The notes under the pieces are model-generated. The model had not been told where the DNA came from. It saw only the letters and a program-made list of their open reading frames with translations, and did no database searches. The translations under genes were made by a program, and so were the position numbers. This document shows, piece after piece, positions 6,325-13,203 of a stretch of 14,293 bases of DNA. How positions within the stretch are numbered: position 1 is the first letter of the stretch; the number at the start of each line of letters is the position of its first letter. This stretch comes from CAZTLE01 sp964614415 (lineage in GTDB: Bacteria; Bacteroidota; Bacteroidia; Flavobacteriales; Flavobacteriaceae). The stretch spans positions 1 to 14,293 of the forward strand of contig CAZTLE010000105.1 of NCBI GenBank assembly GCA_964614415.1, written 5' to 3'.

Positions 6325-7983
6325 ATGAAAACGACCCAACCTTTATCTAAATTTTTAATAGTTCTGTTCCTTGCAACCCTATCTGCAGGTTCAATTACCG
6401 CTCAGGACCTTGAAACCAGAGTGGATGCTCTTTTAACCGAACAATACCCGACCGATGGCCCTGGAGCGACGGCGCTCATTGCCAAAGACGGGAAAGTAAT
6501 TTACAGGAAGGCCTTTGGAATGGCCAACTTGGAACTGGGTGTCCCGATGAAGCCGGAAAACGTTTTTGAAATCGGATCCATCACCAAACAGTTTACTGCC
6601 GTTTCCATTCTCATGCTGGAAGAGCAGGGGAAACTGAACATAGAAGATGAGATTACGAAGTTTATTCCGGATTACCCAACGCATGGCAAGAAAATCACAA
6701 TTCACGAATTGTTGAACCACACTTCGGGGATTAAAAGTTATACGGATTTGCCCGATTTGAGGGACCTGGCCCGCAAAGACCTGGAACCTTTGGAACTTAT
6801 AGATGTATTTAAAGATGAACCCATGGATTTTGATCCGGGGACTGAATACAGATATAATAATTCCGGCTATATCCTGCTTGGATATATCATTGAAAAAGTA
6901 TCAGGTATGTCCTATGCTGATTTCGTTCAGAAGAACATTTTCGATAAAGTAGGAATGACATCTTCTTACTATGGGAGTAAAACGACACTTATACCGAACA
7001 GGGCTTCAGGATATATGCCCTCGGAAAACGGATACCGAAATGCAGATTACCTGAGCATGACACTTCCTTATGCAGCAGGTTCCATTATGTCGACTGTGGA
7101 TGACTTGCTGAAATGGCAAAATGCCATCACAGCCAATGAGCTTATTTCCGAAGCCAGTAAGAAAAAAGCGCACACGGGGTATGACTTAACAAGCGGAGAT
7201 CCTATTTACTACGGATATGGCTGGTCTGTGGATGAGATAAACGATGTGCCCACTATTGAACATGGTGGCGGAATTTTCGGATACACGACTTACGGCATCT
7301 ACATTCCGGGAGAAGAGGTGTACGTAGCGGTTTTGACCAACAGCAATGGAAATTCACCCACGGATGTAAGTGTGCGAATAGCAGCCCATGCAATTGGAAA
7401 GCCTTTTCCGGATAATAAATCTGCTGCTACCCTGACTGCCGAGCAGATGAAAAAGTGGACCGGAACCTATGAATTTGATGGCGGAATAGTACGTTTCATT
7501 ACCTATGAAGATGGGACTCTTTATAGTCAGCGTGAAGGTAGTGGGAAGATGCGACTTATGGCTGTTTCGCCTACGGATTTTCAATTTGAGAATAGCTTTT
7601 CGGCCTATAAGTTTGGAATGGAGAGTGGTAAGAAAGTGGCCAATTTCAGTTCACGGATACGGTCCGGTAAAGGGATGATCAGTGACAGAAAACCGCCAGC
7701 CGAGAAAGAAGCTATTGCCGTGGCTCCGGAAATATTGGCAACCTATACAGGGAAATATGAATTACAACCTGGATTCGTAATCGAAGTGACTACTGAAGAA
7801 GATAAAATATATGCACAAGCCACCGGCCAGCCCAGAGCTGAGTTGTTCGGTGAGTCTGAAGACACATTTTTCCTTCGCGTTGTGAATGCCAAAATGGTGT
7901 TTAACAAGACCGAGGATGGCTCCGTTGCCAGTCTAACCCTGCACCAGGGAGGACAGGAAATGGAAGCAAAGAAACTCCATTAG
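6325..7983 (+). CDS. Exported serine hydrolase of the class C beta-lactamase/DD-peptidase/esterase superfamily
   Basis: The product has 552 residues with a signal peptide at 1-27 (cleavage near SITAQ-D). The catalytic domain (about 30-360) carries the three superfamily motifs: S85-I-T-K88 in FEIGSITKQF (nucleophile and base), Y177-N-N179 in YRYNNSGYILLGYIIE, and H313-G-G in IEHGGGIFGYTT. Residues from about 370 to the end form two beta-rich segments (MKKWTGTYEFDGG and LATYTGKYELQPG), as in the DUF3471-like C-terminal domains of Bacteroidota serine hydrolases. Substrates in this family range from muropeptides and D-amino acid peptides to esters; none can be assigned here. HGG instead of the KTG of true AmpC makes a D-aminopeptidase or esterase role more likely than antibiotic hydrolysis. 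It is a single-gene unit with its own terminator, divergent from the lipoprotein. Confidence 0.92.
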   Translation: MKTTQPLSKFLIVLFLATLSAGSITAQDLETRVDALLTEQYPTDGPGATALIAKDGKVIYRKAFGMANLELGVPMKPENVFEIGSITKQFTAVSILMLEEQGKLNIEDEITKFIPDYPTHGKKITIHELLNHTSGIKSYTDLPDLRDLARKDLEPLELIDVFKDEPMDFDPGTEYRYNNSGYILLGYIIEKVSGMSYADFVQKNIFDKVGMTSSYYGSKTTLIPNRASGYMPSENGYRNADYLSMTLPYAAGSIMSTVDDLLKWQNAITANELISEASKKKAHTGYDLTSGDPIYYGYGWSVDEINDVPTIEHGGGIFGYTTYGIYIPGEEVYVAVLTNSNGNSPTDVSVRIAAHAIGKPFPDNKSAATLTAEQMKKWTGTYEFDGGIVRFITYEDGTLYSQREGSGKMRLMAVSPTDFQFENSFSAYKFGMESGKKVANFSSRIRSGKGMISDRKPPAEKEAIAVAPEILATYTGKYELQPGFVIEVTTEEDKIYAQATGQPRAELFGESEDTFFLRVVNAKMVFNKTEDGSVASLTLHQGGQEMEAKKLH

Positions 7984-8006
7984 AGTACTTTTGGTTAGTA
8001 GTTGGG

Positions 8007-8040
8007 AAGCCGCTCTGCCTTCGGGTAGGGCGGTTTCATT
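8007..8040 (+). terminator. Rho-independent terminator with a UUCG tetraloop
   Basis: The 5' arm at 8007-8019 pairs with 8024-8036 over 13 base pairs (including three G-U pairs) around the loop TTCG at 8020-8023, closed by C-G. It is followed by TTTCATTTT. It starts 23 bases after the serine hydrolase stop codon and fits that gene. The wobble pairs become A-C mismatches on the other strand and no T-run follows there, so it probably does not terminate the leftward operon that ends at 8071. Confidence 0.88.
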
Positions 8041-8070
8041 TTAGTGTGAAGTACATCTTACAACTGAAGC

Positions 8071-9063
8071 TCACTCCAACCCGTAATCCAGGGGTAGGGA
8101 ATCACCCATACGTTGATCGCCTATGGTGCCGGAAAAGAGAATGGCATCGGCCGGGTAGTGATTGCCGTATCCGTCAATCGTGAAGTTGTTATACCTGGGG
8201 TACATGGTAGTCTGCTGCATGTCGTCATATACCAGAAGCAAGGTGTCTTTCATTGTTATCCGGGTAAGCTTCTCAGTAGGTTCCACCTCAAAGGACTTAC
8301 TGGGAGCCGTGGGAAAGCCGCCTTTATACCAGGCGAATTTTTTCGCCTTCCAATCTTCCCCGGCGATAGTACGCATTACATGAAGCGCAGAACCGAGATA
8401 GGCTTTATCTCGCCTCCTCCTGTATCTGGGAACTCCGGGCTTCCGGTCGATGAAAAAATGACTACCGGCATAATAGGTTTGATTAATGTTCCAGGGCTTT
8501 AAAGTCCGCTTCGAATATTGTATACTGAAGTCCTGCATGCTGAAACGTATAGTATAGCCCAGGTACTTGTTTTCAATGATAATGGGTTCGGTGGCACTGG
8601 CCGTAAGTTCATTGTTTACCGGACTGAAAACCAAGCGAATTGCATCTTCATTAATAATACGGCATGATCGGCCCGCTTCTGAAGTGCCCAGAAATTGTTC
8701 TCTAAATGCAACCAATTTTTCTTCCCGTGTAAACGGATCGTTGCTAAGGCGCACTTCGCCGAGAACCATGGCAGAAGGTTGCATTGCGATCTCCAGGTCT
8801 TCCGTTTGTTCACCAAGAGTTAGATAATAATCCTGGTAGCCAATGTAGCTGATAACCAGCGGAGCGGTAATGGTGGCGTCAGGTTCGAGGTAGAATTGGC
8901 CGTCGTCGTTGGTGATTGTTCCTATGGTGGTTCCGTCGAAGTACACGGAGGCCCCGGGTAGCGGGTCACGATCCTTGAAGTCAAAAACAGATCCACTGAT
9001 GACAGTTTGAGAAATTGCGGATCCTGAGGAGAGAATCCAAAGGATGAAAATTATTGATTTCAT
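8071..9063 (-). CDS. Exported CarboxypepD_reg-like domain protein of unknown function
   Basis: The product has 330 residues with a signal peptide at 1-19 (cleavage near SAISQ). Residues 20-95 form the carboxypeptidase-regulatory-like beta sandwich common in Bacteroidota: TVISGSVFDFKDRDPLPGAS, GTTIGTITNDDGQFYLEP, ISYIGYQDYYLTL. A second domain of roughly 225 residues follows, with DPFTREEKLVAFREQFLGTS and a basic segment PRYRRRRDKAYLGSALHVMR. I know this combination from proteins annotated only as carboxypeptidase-like regulatory domain proteins. No TonB plug or barrel follows, so it is not a SusC-type receptor. Its ATG overlaps the TGA of the ankyrin/PD40 gene (ATGA at 9060-9063), making it the last gene of the sigma II operon. 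Location is probably periplasm or outer membrane; function is not known. Confidence 0.82.
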   Translation of the reverse strand: MKSIIFILWILSSGSAISQTVISGSVFDFKDRDPLPGASVYFDGTTIGTITNDDGQFYLEPDATITAPLVISYIGYQDYYLTLGEQTEDLEIAMQPSAMVLGEVRLSNDPFTREEKLVAFREQFLGTSEAGRSCRIINEDAIRLVFSPVNNELTASATEPIIIENKYLGYTIRFSMQDFSIQYSKRTLKPWNINQTYYAGSHFFIDRKPGVPRYRRRRDKAYLGSALHVMRTIAGEDWKAKKFAWYKGGFPTAPSKSFEVEPTEKLTRITMKDTLLLVYDDMQQTTMYPRYNNFTIDGYGNHYPADAILFSGTIGDQRMGDSLPLDYGLE

Positions 9064-10430
9064 AGCTTCTCTAATTTATCAATAATTTTCATATCGATCC
9101 AATAAATGTCTCCGGCCCGGCAGAAGAAAAAGTATTTACCGTCGTGTGAGATACTCGGAGCCAATTCCCCCCGTCGGGTATTGATGGCCTCTCCCATGTT
9201 CTTAGCAGGAGCCCAGGTGCCATCTTCATTCTTAAAGCTAATGTACAGATCGGAGCCGCCAAAACCTCCGTCGCGGTTAGAGGACCAGATCACAAAGCGT
9301 TCATTGGGATCGATCACCGGATCATAATCTCGTTGCTCGCTGTTTACTGTTTCAGGTAACTCGATCGGTTTGCCATACACGCCGTCTTTCAGTTCGGAAT
9401 AGGCAATATTGCTGTTTCGTCCTCCCCAGGTGAAGTACATTTTTCCTGTTTTAGTAAGCGTAGGAAACCATTCAGGATGTTCCGAACTCACATTAGCACC
9501 CATGTGTTCCGGTTTACCCCAACGATCACCTTCTCGTTTTACCCGCCAAATATCAAAGTTATCGTCCAGGGTATCACCCTCTTTGACGGGACGGTTGGAC
9601 GTATAGTAAAGTGCCGATCCGTCGTGAGTCACAAAAGGATCAATTTCACGATAGTCTCCTTCTATGGAACTGGCGCGGGGCGTGGTCCAAACGCCATCTT
9701 TGAGTTCCGTGACCATTATGATGGCTCCTTTGGCTCTGGATTCCAGGGTATAGTACATCTTTTTTCCATCAGGTGTGAAAGAAGCTGTGTGCTCCATATT
9801 TTCAGTAGAAATGAAGTTGGGAGCAAATGCTTCGGCTTCCAGGCCGGGAAGCGGCTGCCCTACATAGGGGCCGGAAAACTCAAACGTCCGAACCAGGCTC
9901 TCATCAGCTCCTTTTTCAACAAGGAACTCAGCAATATCCTGATATTCCAGACGCAAGGCAATTTCGAGAGGAGTGCTTCCCCGTTCATTTTTTTGATTGA
10001 GATTGGTCTTATTATTAACAAGGAGTTTCATCATGGAGAGATTGCCATGAATAGCAGCCCAATGCTGGGGGGTGTCGCCATTATTGGTGACTACATTGGG
10101 ATCTACATTTTTTTTGAAAAGAGCGTCCACGTATTCATCGTTATTCACTCTGGCGGCCATGAGAATAGGGGTAAGTCCGTTGGTATCTCTTACGTTGACC
10201 GCTGCTCCTCGTTCAAGTAACATTTTGACCAGCGAATCTCTCCGGCAGCCAACTGCATACAACAATGGGGTGCGTTGCAGGGAGTCGCGAACATTGACCG
10301 GATGAGAAGTAAGAAGGGAATCAACCCGGGCATAATTGCCATTACATGTGGATCTGTGAATACCCTGGGCATCCACTTGAAACACTGTCATTACCAAAAG
10401 GAAGAACGGGATGTGTTTGATTTTACGCAT
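9060..10430 (-). CDS. Exported ankyrin-repeat plus PD40 beta-propeller protein
   Basis: The product has 456 residues with a signal peptide at 1-22 (cleavage near VDAQG). Residues 30-180 hold four ankyrin repeats: QRTPLLYAVGCRRDSLVKML, NGLTPILMAARVNNDEYVDA, NGDTPQHWAAIHGNLSMMKL and GSTPLEIALRLEYQDIAEFL. Residues about 205-450 form a TolB/PD40-like propeller with blades at HTASFTPDGKKMYYTLE, IDPFVTHDGSALYYTSNRP, PEWFPTLTKTGKMYFTWGGR, YDPVIDPNERFVIWSSNRDG and LAPSISHDGKYFFFC. The stretch GGFGGSDLYIS is typical of PD40 proteins fused to OmpA domains in this phylum, but no OmpA domain is present. Both halves are protein-binding scaffolds, so a sensing or adaptor role in the periplasm is plausible but inferred. 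It lies 15 bp after the LTxxQ gene and overlaps the next gene by ATGA. Confidence 0.85.
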   Translation of the reverse strand: MRKIKHIPFFLLVMTVFQVDAQGIHRSTCNGNYARVDSLLTSHPVNVRDSLQRTPLLYAVGCRRDSLVKMLLERGAAVNVRDTNGLTPILMAARVNNDEYVDALFKKNVDPNVVTNNGDTPQHWAAIHGNLSMMKLLVNNKTNLNQKNERGSTPLEIALRLEYQDIAEFLVEKGADESLVRTFEFSGPYVGQPLPGLEAEAFAPNFISTENMEHTASFTPDGKKMYYTLESRAKGAIIMVTELKDGVWTTPRASSIEGDYREIDPFVTHDGSALYYTSNRPVKEGDTLDDNFDIWRVKREGDRWGKPEHMGANVSSEHPEWFPTLTKTGKMYFTWGGRNSNIAYSELKDGVYGKPIELPETVNSEQRDYDPVIDPNERFVIWSSNRDGGFGGSDLYISFKNEDGTWAPAKNMGEAINTRRGELAPSISHDGKYFFFCRAGDIYWIDMKIIDKLEKL

Positions 10431-10445
10431 GGCGCTACGTCTGGA

Positions 10446-11111
10446 TTATTTCTTTTTGTTCTTTTTTTGAATAACGACCACGCCATTCTTCCCTTTTTTT
10501 CCGAATTTCTCCCTTGCAGCCTTTCCTTTGATCACCTCCAGACTTTCTATATCCGAAGGATTAATGGCCCGTAATTCCTCCTGTGTGATATGCTTGTCGC
10601 CTTTTGGAGTGCGCAACACAAAAAGAGGGCTATCGTTAAAACCGGGATTGTCCATGCGAAGCATGACCCGCGGATGCTTGTTGATCGGGGTAATAATATT
10701 CATATTGTTGGTCTCTTCGGATTGTAGCTTTCGGAGCTTGCCCTGCTGATCTTCGGTGAGGAGGTTTTTAACCCGGATAAGCATTCGTAGCTTCTGCAGT
10801 TTGAGGACTTCTTCGCGCTGGGTGATCTTTTTGAGAAGCAGTTCAGCTTTCTTTTCATCTATTTTTGACTCCTTTAAGGCTTGTTCCAATTCTTTCATCT
10901 GAATATCCAGTGCCCATTTTTCTTCATTGAAGACATCAATGTGTTCGGCATATACCTTTTCGATCTCTTTCTGCTGATCCAGCGTGAGATCAATTTCCGA
11001 AGCGCTATTCATGACCAGATCCACGGAAAAAAGCTCCTTTTGGAATGGATCCTGAGCCTGTAATTGTGCGACACCGGTTATGAGCGCAACTGCGATAAAC
11101 CACTTTTTCAT
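10446..11111 (-). CDS. Periplasmic LTxxQ (Spy/CpxP/CnrX-like) protein with a TonB-plug-like C-terminal motif
   Basis: The product has 221 residues with a signal peptide at 1-20 (MKKWFIAVALITGVAQLQAQ). Residues 40-132 are an alpha-helical Spy/CpxP-type region with the two hallmark motifs DLTLDQQ (L42-Q46) and LLTEDQQ (L118-Q122) separated by a charged coiled-coil stretch. Members of this fold act as periplasmic chaperones or as metal or stress sensors coupled to a sigma factor or histidine kinase. Residues 175-215 differ: INPSDIESLEVIKGKAAREK then FGKKGKNGVVVI reproduces the pattern of a TonB-receptor plug domain (ID-IE-VLKG, YG..G-NGVI). I recall the same motif in Bacteroidota M56/BlaR-like proteins. 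It lies 12 bp after the anti-sigma candidate, the place CnrX holds beside CnrY and CnrH. The sensing role is inference, and no obvious metal-ligand cluster is visible. Confidence 0.82.
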   Translation of the reverse strand: MKKWFIAVALITGVAQLQAQDPFQKELFSVDLVMNSASEIDLTLDQQKEIEKVYAEHIDVFNEEKWALDIQMKELEQALKESKIDEKKAELLLKKITQREEVLKLQKLRMLIRVKNLLTEDQQGKLRKLQSEETNNMNIITPINKHPRVMLRMDNPGFNDSPLFVLRTPKGDKHITQEELRAINPSDIESLEVIKGKAAREKFGKKGKNGVVVIQKKNKKK

Positions 11112-11123
11112 AATCTCTGTATT

Positions 11124-11438
11124 TTAAAAGTCATCGATTAGGGAAGCCGAAGGAGATTCCCATGTATGTATGGGCGCTTCCGGATCGATGACAGATTCTT
11201 TTGTTTGTATTTCGGTTTCGGCCGTGGACTCAACTTCGCCCGTGCCTTTAAGGTAGTTTCCTAAGAGCAACGCGATCAGTACCAGGAATGAAGCAGCAAT
11301 AGCCAAAGGTTTCCAATGTATTCTTTTCCGGGTTACCCTGGTAGGAACCATGGTTTCAAAATCAGGGATTTCCACTGTTTCTTCGGCCTTTTTCATTTCT
11401 GAAAAAAAGTCGCGTAGGTTGTCTTCCTGCTGTTTCAT
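11124..11438 (-). CDS. Small single-pass membrane protein, probable anti-sigma factor of sigma II
   Basis: The product has 104 residues. An acidic cytosolic N-terminus (MKQQEDNLRDFFSEMKKAEE, then IPDFETMVPTR) is followed by a basic stretch (TRKRIHWKP), one transmembrane helix at about 44-62 (LAIAASFLVLIALLLG) and a short periplasmic tail ending IHTWESPSASLIDDF. Size and topology match CnrY-type anti-sigma factors, whose N-terminal helix grips the sigma factor. No zinc-binding motif is seen. The ATG overlaps the sigma II stop codon (ATGA, 11435-11438), and the LTxxQ gene follows after 12 bp. The W-SPS-SLI pattern in the tail resembles other Bacteroidota proteins in this position, recalled and not checked. 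Anti-sigma function is inferred from position, size and topology. Confidence 0.78.
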   Translation of the reverse strand: MKQQEDNLRDFFSEMKKAEETVEIPDFETMVPTRVTRKRIHWKPLAIAASFLVLIALLLGNYLKGTGEVESTAETEIQTKESVIDPEAPIHTWESPSASLIDDF

Positions 11439-11911
11439 GCGTGTTCTTTTACTATTAGTTGTTTGAGCGCATTCTTGCCTCGCTCATAGTGCGTACGTAC
11501 CGTGCCTATGTGCAATCGAGTGACTTCGGCGATTTCCGTTAGGGTCATTCCGTGATAGAAAGCCAGTAGCAATACCTGATGCTGGCGATCTGAAAGTCGA
11601 GCCATTAACTTTCTGTAATTAATTGTTTCGGTTTCGAAGGGTAGCTCTACCGATTCTCCGTTAATTCCCGGGTCACATATGATGGGTTTACTTTTTAAAT
11701 GATCCAGCGCAGTGAATCGAATGACCGAGAATAACCAGGTTTTAAAAGATGATTGTTCGCTATAAACTGCTTTTCCTTCCAATACCTTCAGGTATGTCTT
11801 TTGGAGCACTTCATGCGCATCATCACTATCATATCGACAGCAGTGCCTGGCCCACAAAAAAGCGTCCTTGTGATGGTCTTGCAGTAAATACTCGAGTTTG
11901 CTTCGGTTCAT
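11435..11911 (-). CDS. ECF-type sigma-70 family sigma factor (module II)
   Basis: The product has 158 residues, normal for a compact ECF sigma factor. Region 2 covers about 9-75: DAHEVLQKTYLKVLEGK (core-binding), SSFKTWLFSVIRFTALDHLK (-10 recognition helix). Region 4 covers about 100-153: LMARLSDRQHQVLLLAFYHG, then the helix-turn-helix MTLTEIAEVTRLHIGTVRTH and ERGKNALKQL. The start at 11911 gives a typical N-terminus (MNRSKLEYLLQDHHKDAF). It heads a five-gene operon. Autoregulation of the operon by its own sigma factor is usual for this class but is inference. It is transcribed away from sigma factor III, 113 bp from its start. Confidence 0.92.
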   Translation of the reverse strand: MNRSKLEYLLQDHHKDAFLWARHCCRYDSDDAHEVLQKTYLKVLEGKAVYSEQSSFKTWLFSVIRFTALDHLKSKPIICDPGINGESVELPFETETINYRKLMARLSDRQHQVLLLAFYHGMTLTEIAEVTRLHIGTVRTHYERGKNALKQLIVKEHA

Positions 11912-12024
11912 CTTTATTAGTTAGTATGAAAAGTAAGGGGTTTATATGACATGAATATGATTTTTTTTAATTGGGTGTGATTTTTCCCATCTTTCAGTTA
12001 CTAATGAAGTGTAAGTAGTTTTTA
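11912..12024. promoter_or_regulatory. Divergent promoter region between sigma operons II and III
   Basis: These 113 AT-rich bases separate two head-to-head sigma genes and must contain both promoters. On the minus strand TACTTTTC, near 11930, matches seven of eight positions of TAnnTTTG. On the plus strand TAGTTTTT ends just before the start codon at 12025. Neither has a convincing TTG box at the expected distance, so the promoters may be ECF-type instead of housekeeping. No long inverted repeat is visible. Confidence 0.45.
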
Positions 12025-12510
12025 ATGCAGCAGCAGGAAGTTTTTGTTCAGCTTATAAAAGAGAACGAAGGAATCATCTACAAGATCACCCGCGCGTATG
12101 CCCGGGACCGGGAGGATCAAAAAGATCTCTATCAGGAGGTGGTGTACCAACTCTGGAAGTCCTTCGAATCTTTTAAAGGGAATTCCAAGCGAAGCACCTG
12201 GCTCTATAGGGTTGCATTGAATACATCACTTACCTACGCCAATCGTCGTTCGCGCAAAGGGATATCAATTCCGCTGGATTTCAATATTCTGAATCGTATG
12301 GACGAGCAGGATGGCATAATGGAAGAACGGGTGACGACTCTGTACTCTTGTATAAAAGAACTCAATGTTATCGAGAAAGGTCTTATTCTCCTTTTCCTGG
12401 AAGGAAAGAGTTATGAAGAGATTGCCGAGATTACTGGGTTCACGGTCACAAACGTAGGTACCCGTTTGGGACGCATCAAACAAAAACTAAAAAAGAAAAT
12501 TAATAACTAA
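12025..12510 (+). CDS. ECF-type sigma-70 family sigma factor (module III)
   Basis: The product has 161 residues. Region 2 spans about 10-75: ENEGIIYKITRAYARDREDQ, KDLYQEVVYQLWKSFESFKG, STWLYRVALNTSLTYANR. Region 4 spans about 100-158: VTTLYSCIKELNVIEKGLIL, then the helix-turn-helix SYEEIAEITGFTVTNVGTRL and GRIKQKLKKKI. It differs clearly from the sigma II protein, so the two are not a recent tandem duplication. The LYQEVVYQLWKSF and RRSRK elements recall the Bacteroidota group in which the next gene encodes a multi-pass membrane protein, as here: the neighbour starts 4 bp after the stop codon. Its regulon is unknown. Confidence 0.92.
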   Translation: MQQQEVFVQLIKENEGIIYKITRAYARDREDQKDLYQEVVYQLWKSFESFKGNSKRSTWLYRVALNTSLTYANRRSRKGISIPLDFNILNRMDEQDGIMEERVTTLYSCIKELNVIEKGLILLFLEGKSYEEIAEITGFTVTNVGTRLGRIKQKLKKKINN

Positions 12511-12514
12511 GGCC

Positions 12515-13129
12515 ATGGAACTGGAAGAAATGAAACTACTCTGGGAAGAAATGAGCCGGAAGGTAGAAAAACAACAAGTCCTTACGGACAAAATCATTAT
12601 GGAAATGACCAAACAACAATATAGAAACCGTTTTAGCAAGATAATTAGTTATGAAGGTGTAGGATCGATTATATGCTGTGTAGTAGCCGTATTCGTACTG
12701 TTTAACTTCAGAAAGCTGGATACCTGGTATTTACAGGCACTAGGCGCATTCTGTGTCTCGTACTTCTTTTTAATGCCTTTTTTCATTATGCGGTCCTTGT
12801 TTCGAATCCGAGGCCTGCGAATCGCGGAAGGCAATTATCGGGACAATATTGCACGCTTTGCCCGGAGAAAAAGGGATGTGATACACCTACAACGGATTGC
12901 TCTGGTGTTTAATTTTTTACTCTTCCTGGCGATCATTCCTGTTTCAGATAAATTGTTAAATGATAACGATTTGTTCGTTAAAGCTTATGAAACCGGAGAT
13001 GCCTTATTCATTGGAGCAACAATTGTGTTTGCTACCATTGTTATGCTCCTCATCTCACGTTGGGGCTACAGAAGTTATAAACGCGTAACTGCGTCTGCAG
13101 AGAATTTATTAAAAGACCTGGAGGGCTAA
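12515..13129 (+). CDS. Four-helix membrane protein, probable regulator of sigma III
   Basis: The product has 204 residues. The N-terminal cytosolic part (MELEEMKLLWEEMSRKVEKQ, continuing to about residue 44) is a charged helix likely to form a coiled coil. Four transmembrane segments are visible: about 47-64, 74-96, 127-145 and 163-181, with a basic loop between the second and third (RIRGLRIAEGNYRDN, ARFARRKR). This topology puts both ends in the cytosol. It starts 4 bp after the sigma III stop and is surely co-transcribed. An ELEEMK-LWEEMS start is common in flavobacterial proteins next to sigma factors. I infer that the N-terminal helix binds the sigma factor; no known anti-sigma domain can be named. 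Confidence 0.75.
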   Translation: MELEEMKLLWEEMSRKVEKQQVLTDKIIMEMTKQQYRNRFSKIISYEGVGSIICCVVAVFVLFNFRKLDTWYLQALGAFCVSYFFLMPFFIMRSLFRIRGLRIAEGNYRDNIARFARRKRDVIHLQRIALVFNFLLFLAIIPVSDKLLNDNDLFVKAYETGDALFIGATIVFATIVMLLISRWGYRSYKRVTASAENLLKDLEG

Positions 13130-13152
13130 GTGGGTTTAGTCTTCTAAGAAAG

Positions 13153-13196
13153 AAGGTGCCGGTCCCTGAGCTTGTCGAAGGGCGGCACCTTTTTTA
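13153..13196 (+). terminator. Rho-independent terminator of sigma operon III with a palindromic insert in the loop
   Basis: AAGGTGCCG (13153-13161) pairs perfectly with CGGCACCTT (13183-13191), followed by a T-run (13190-13195). The 21-base loop carries TCCCTGAGCTTGTCGAAGGG, whose ends (CCCT/AGGG) extend the stem. Reversed, the insert reads CCCTTCGACAAGCTCAGGGA, a dispersed short repeat I recall from many bacterial genomes. On the minus strand the hairpin is followed by TCTTTCTT, so it may also stop leftward transcripts from the carboxypeptidase-like gene that ends at 13549. Confidence 0.88.
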
Positions 13197-13203
13197 GTGT
13201 TAA

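Noticed and set aside
6325..7983. Antibiotic-resistance AmpC beta-lactamase
   Set aside because: The third motif is HGG, not KTG, and the protein carries an extra C-terminal beta-rich region typical of general serine hydrolases.
8071..9063. SusC/TonB-dependent receptor
   Set aside because: The CarboxypepD_reg-like domain is present, but at 330 residues there is no plug or barrel.
9477..10220. A 247-codon open frame on the plus strand
   Set aside because: It lies wholly antisense to the ankyrin/PD40 gene, has no domain-like pattern and begins inside a propeller blade of the real gene; it is a shadow frame.
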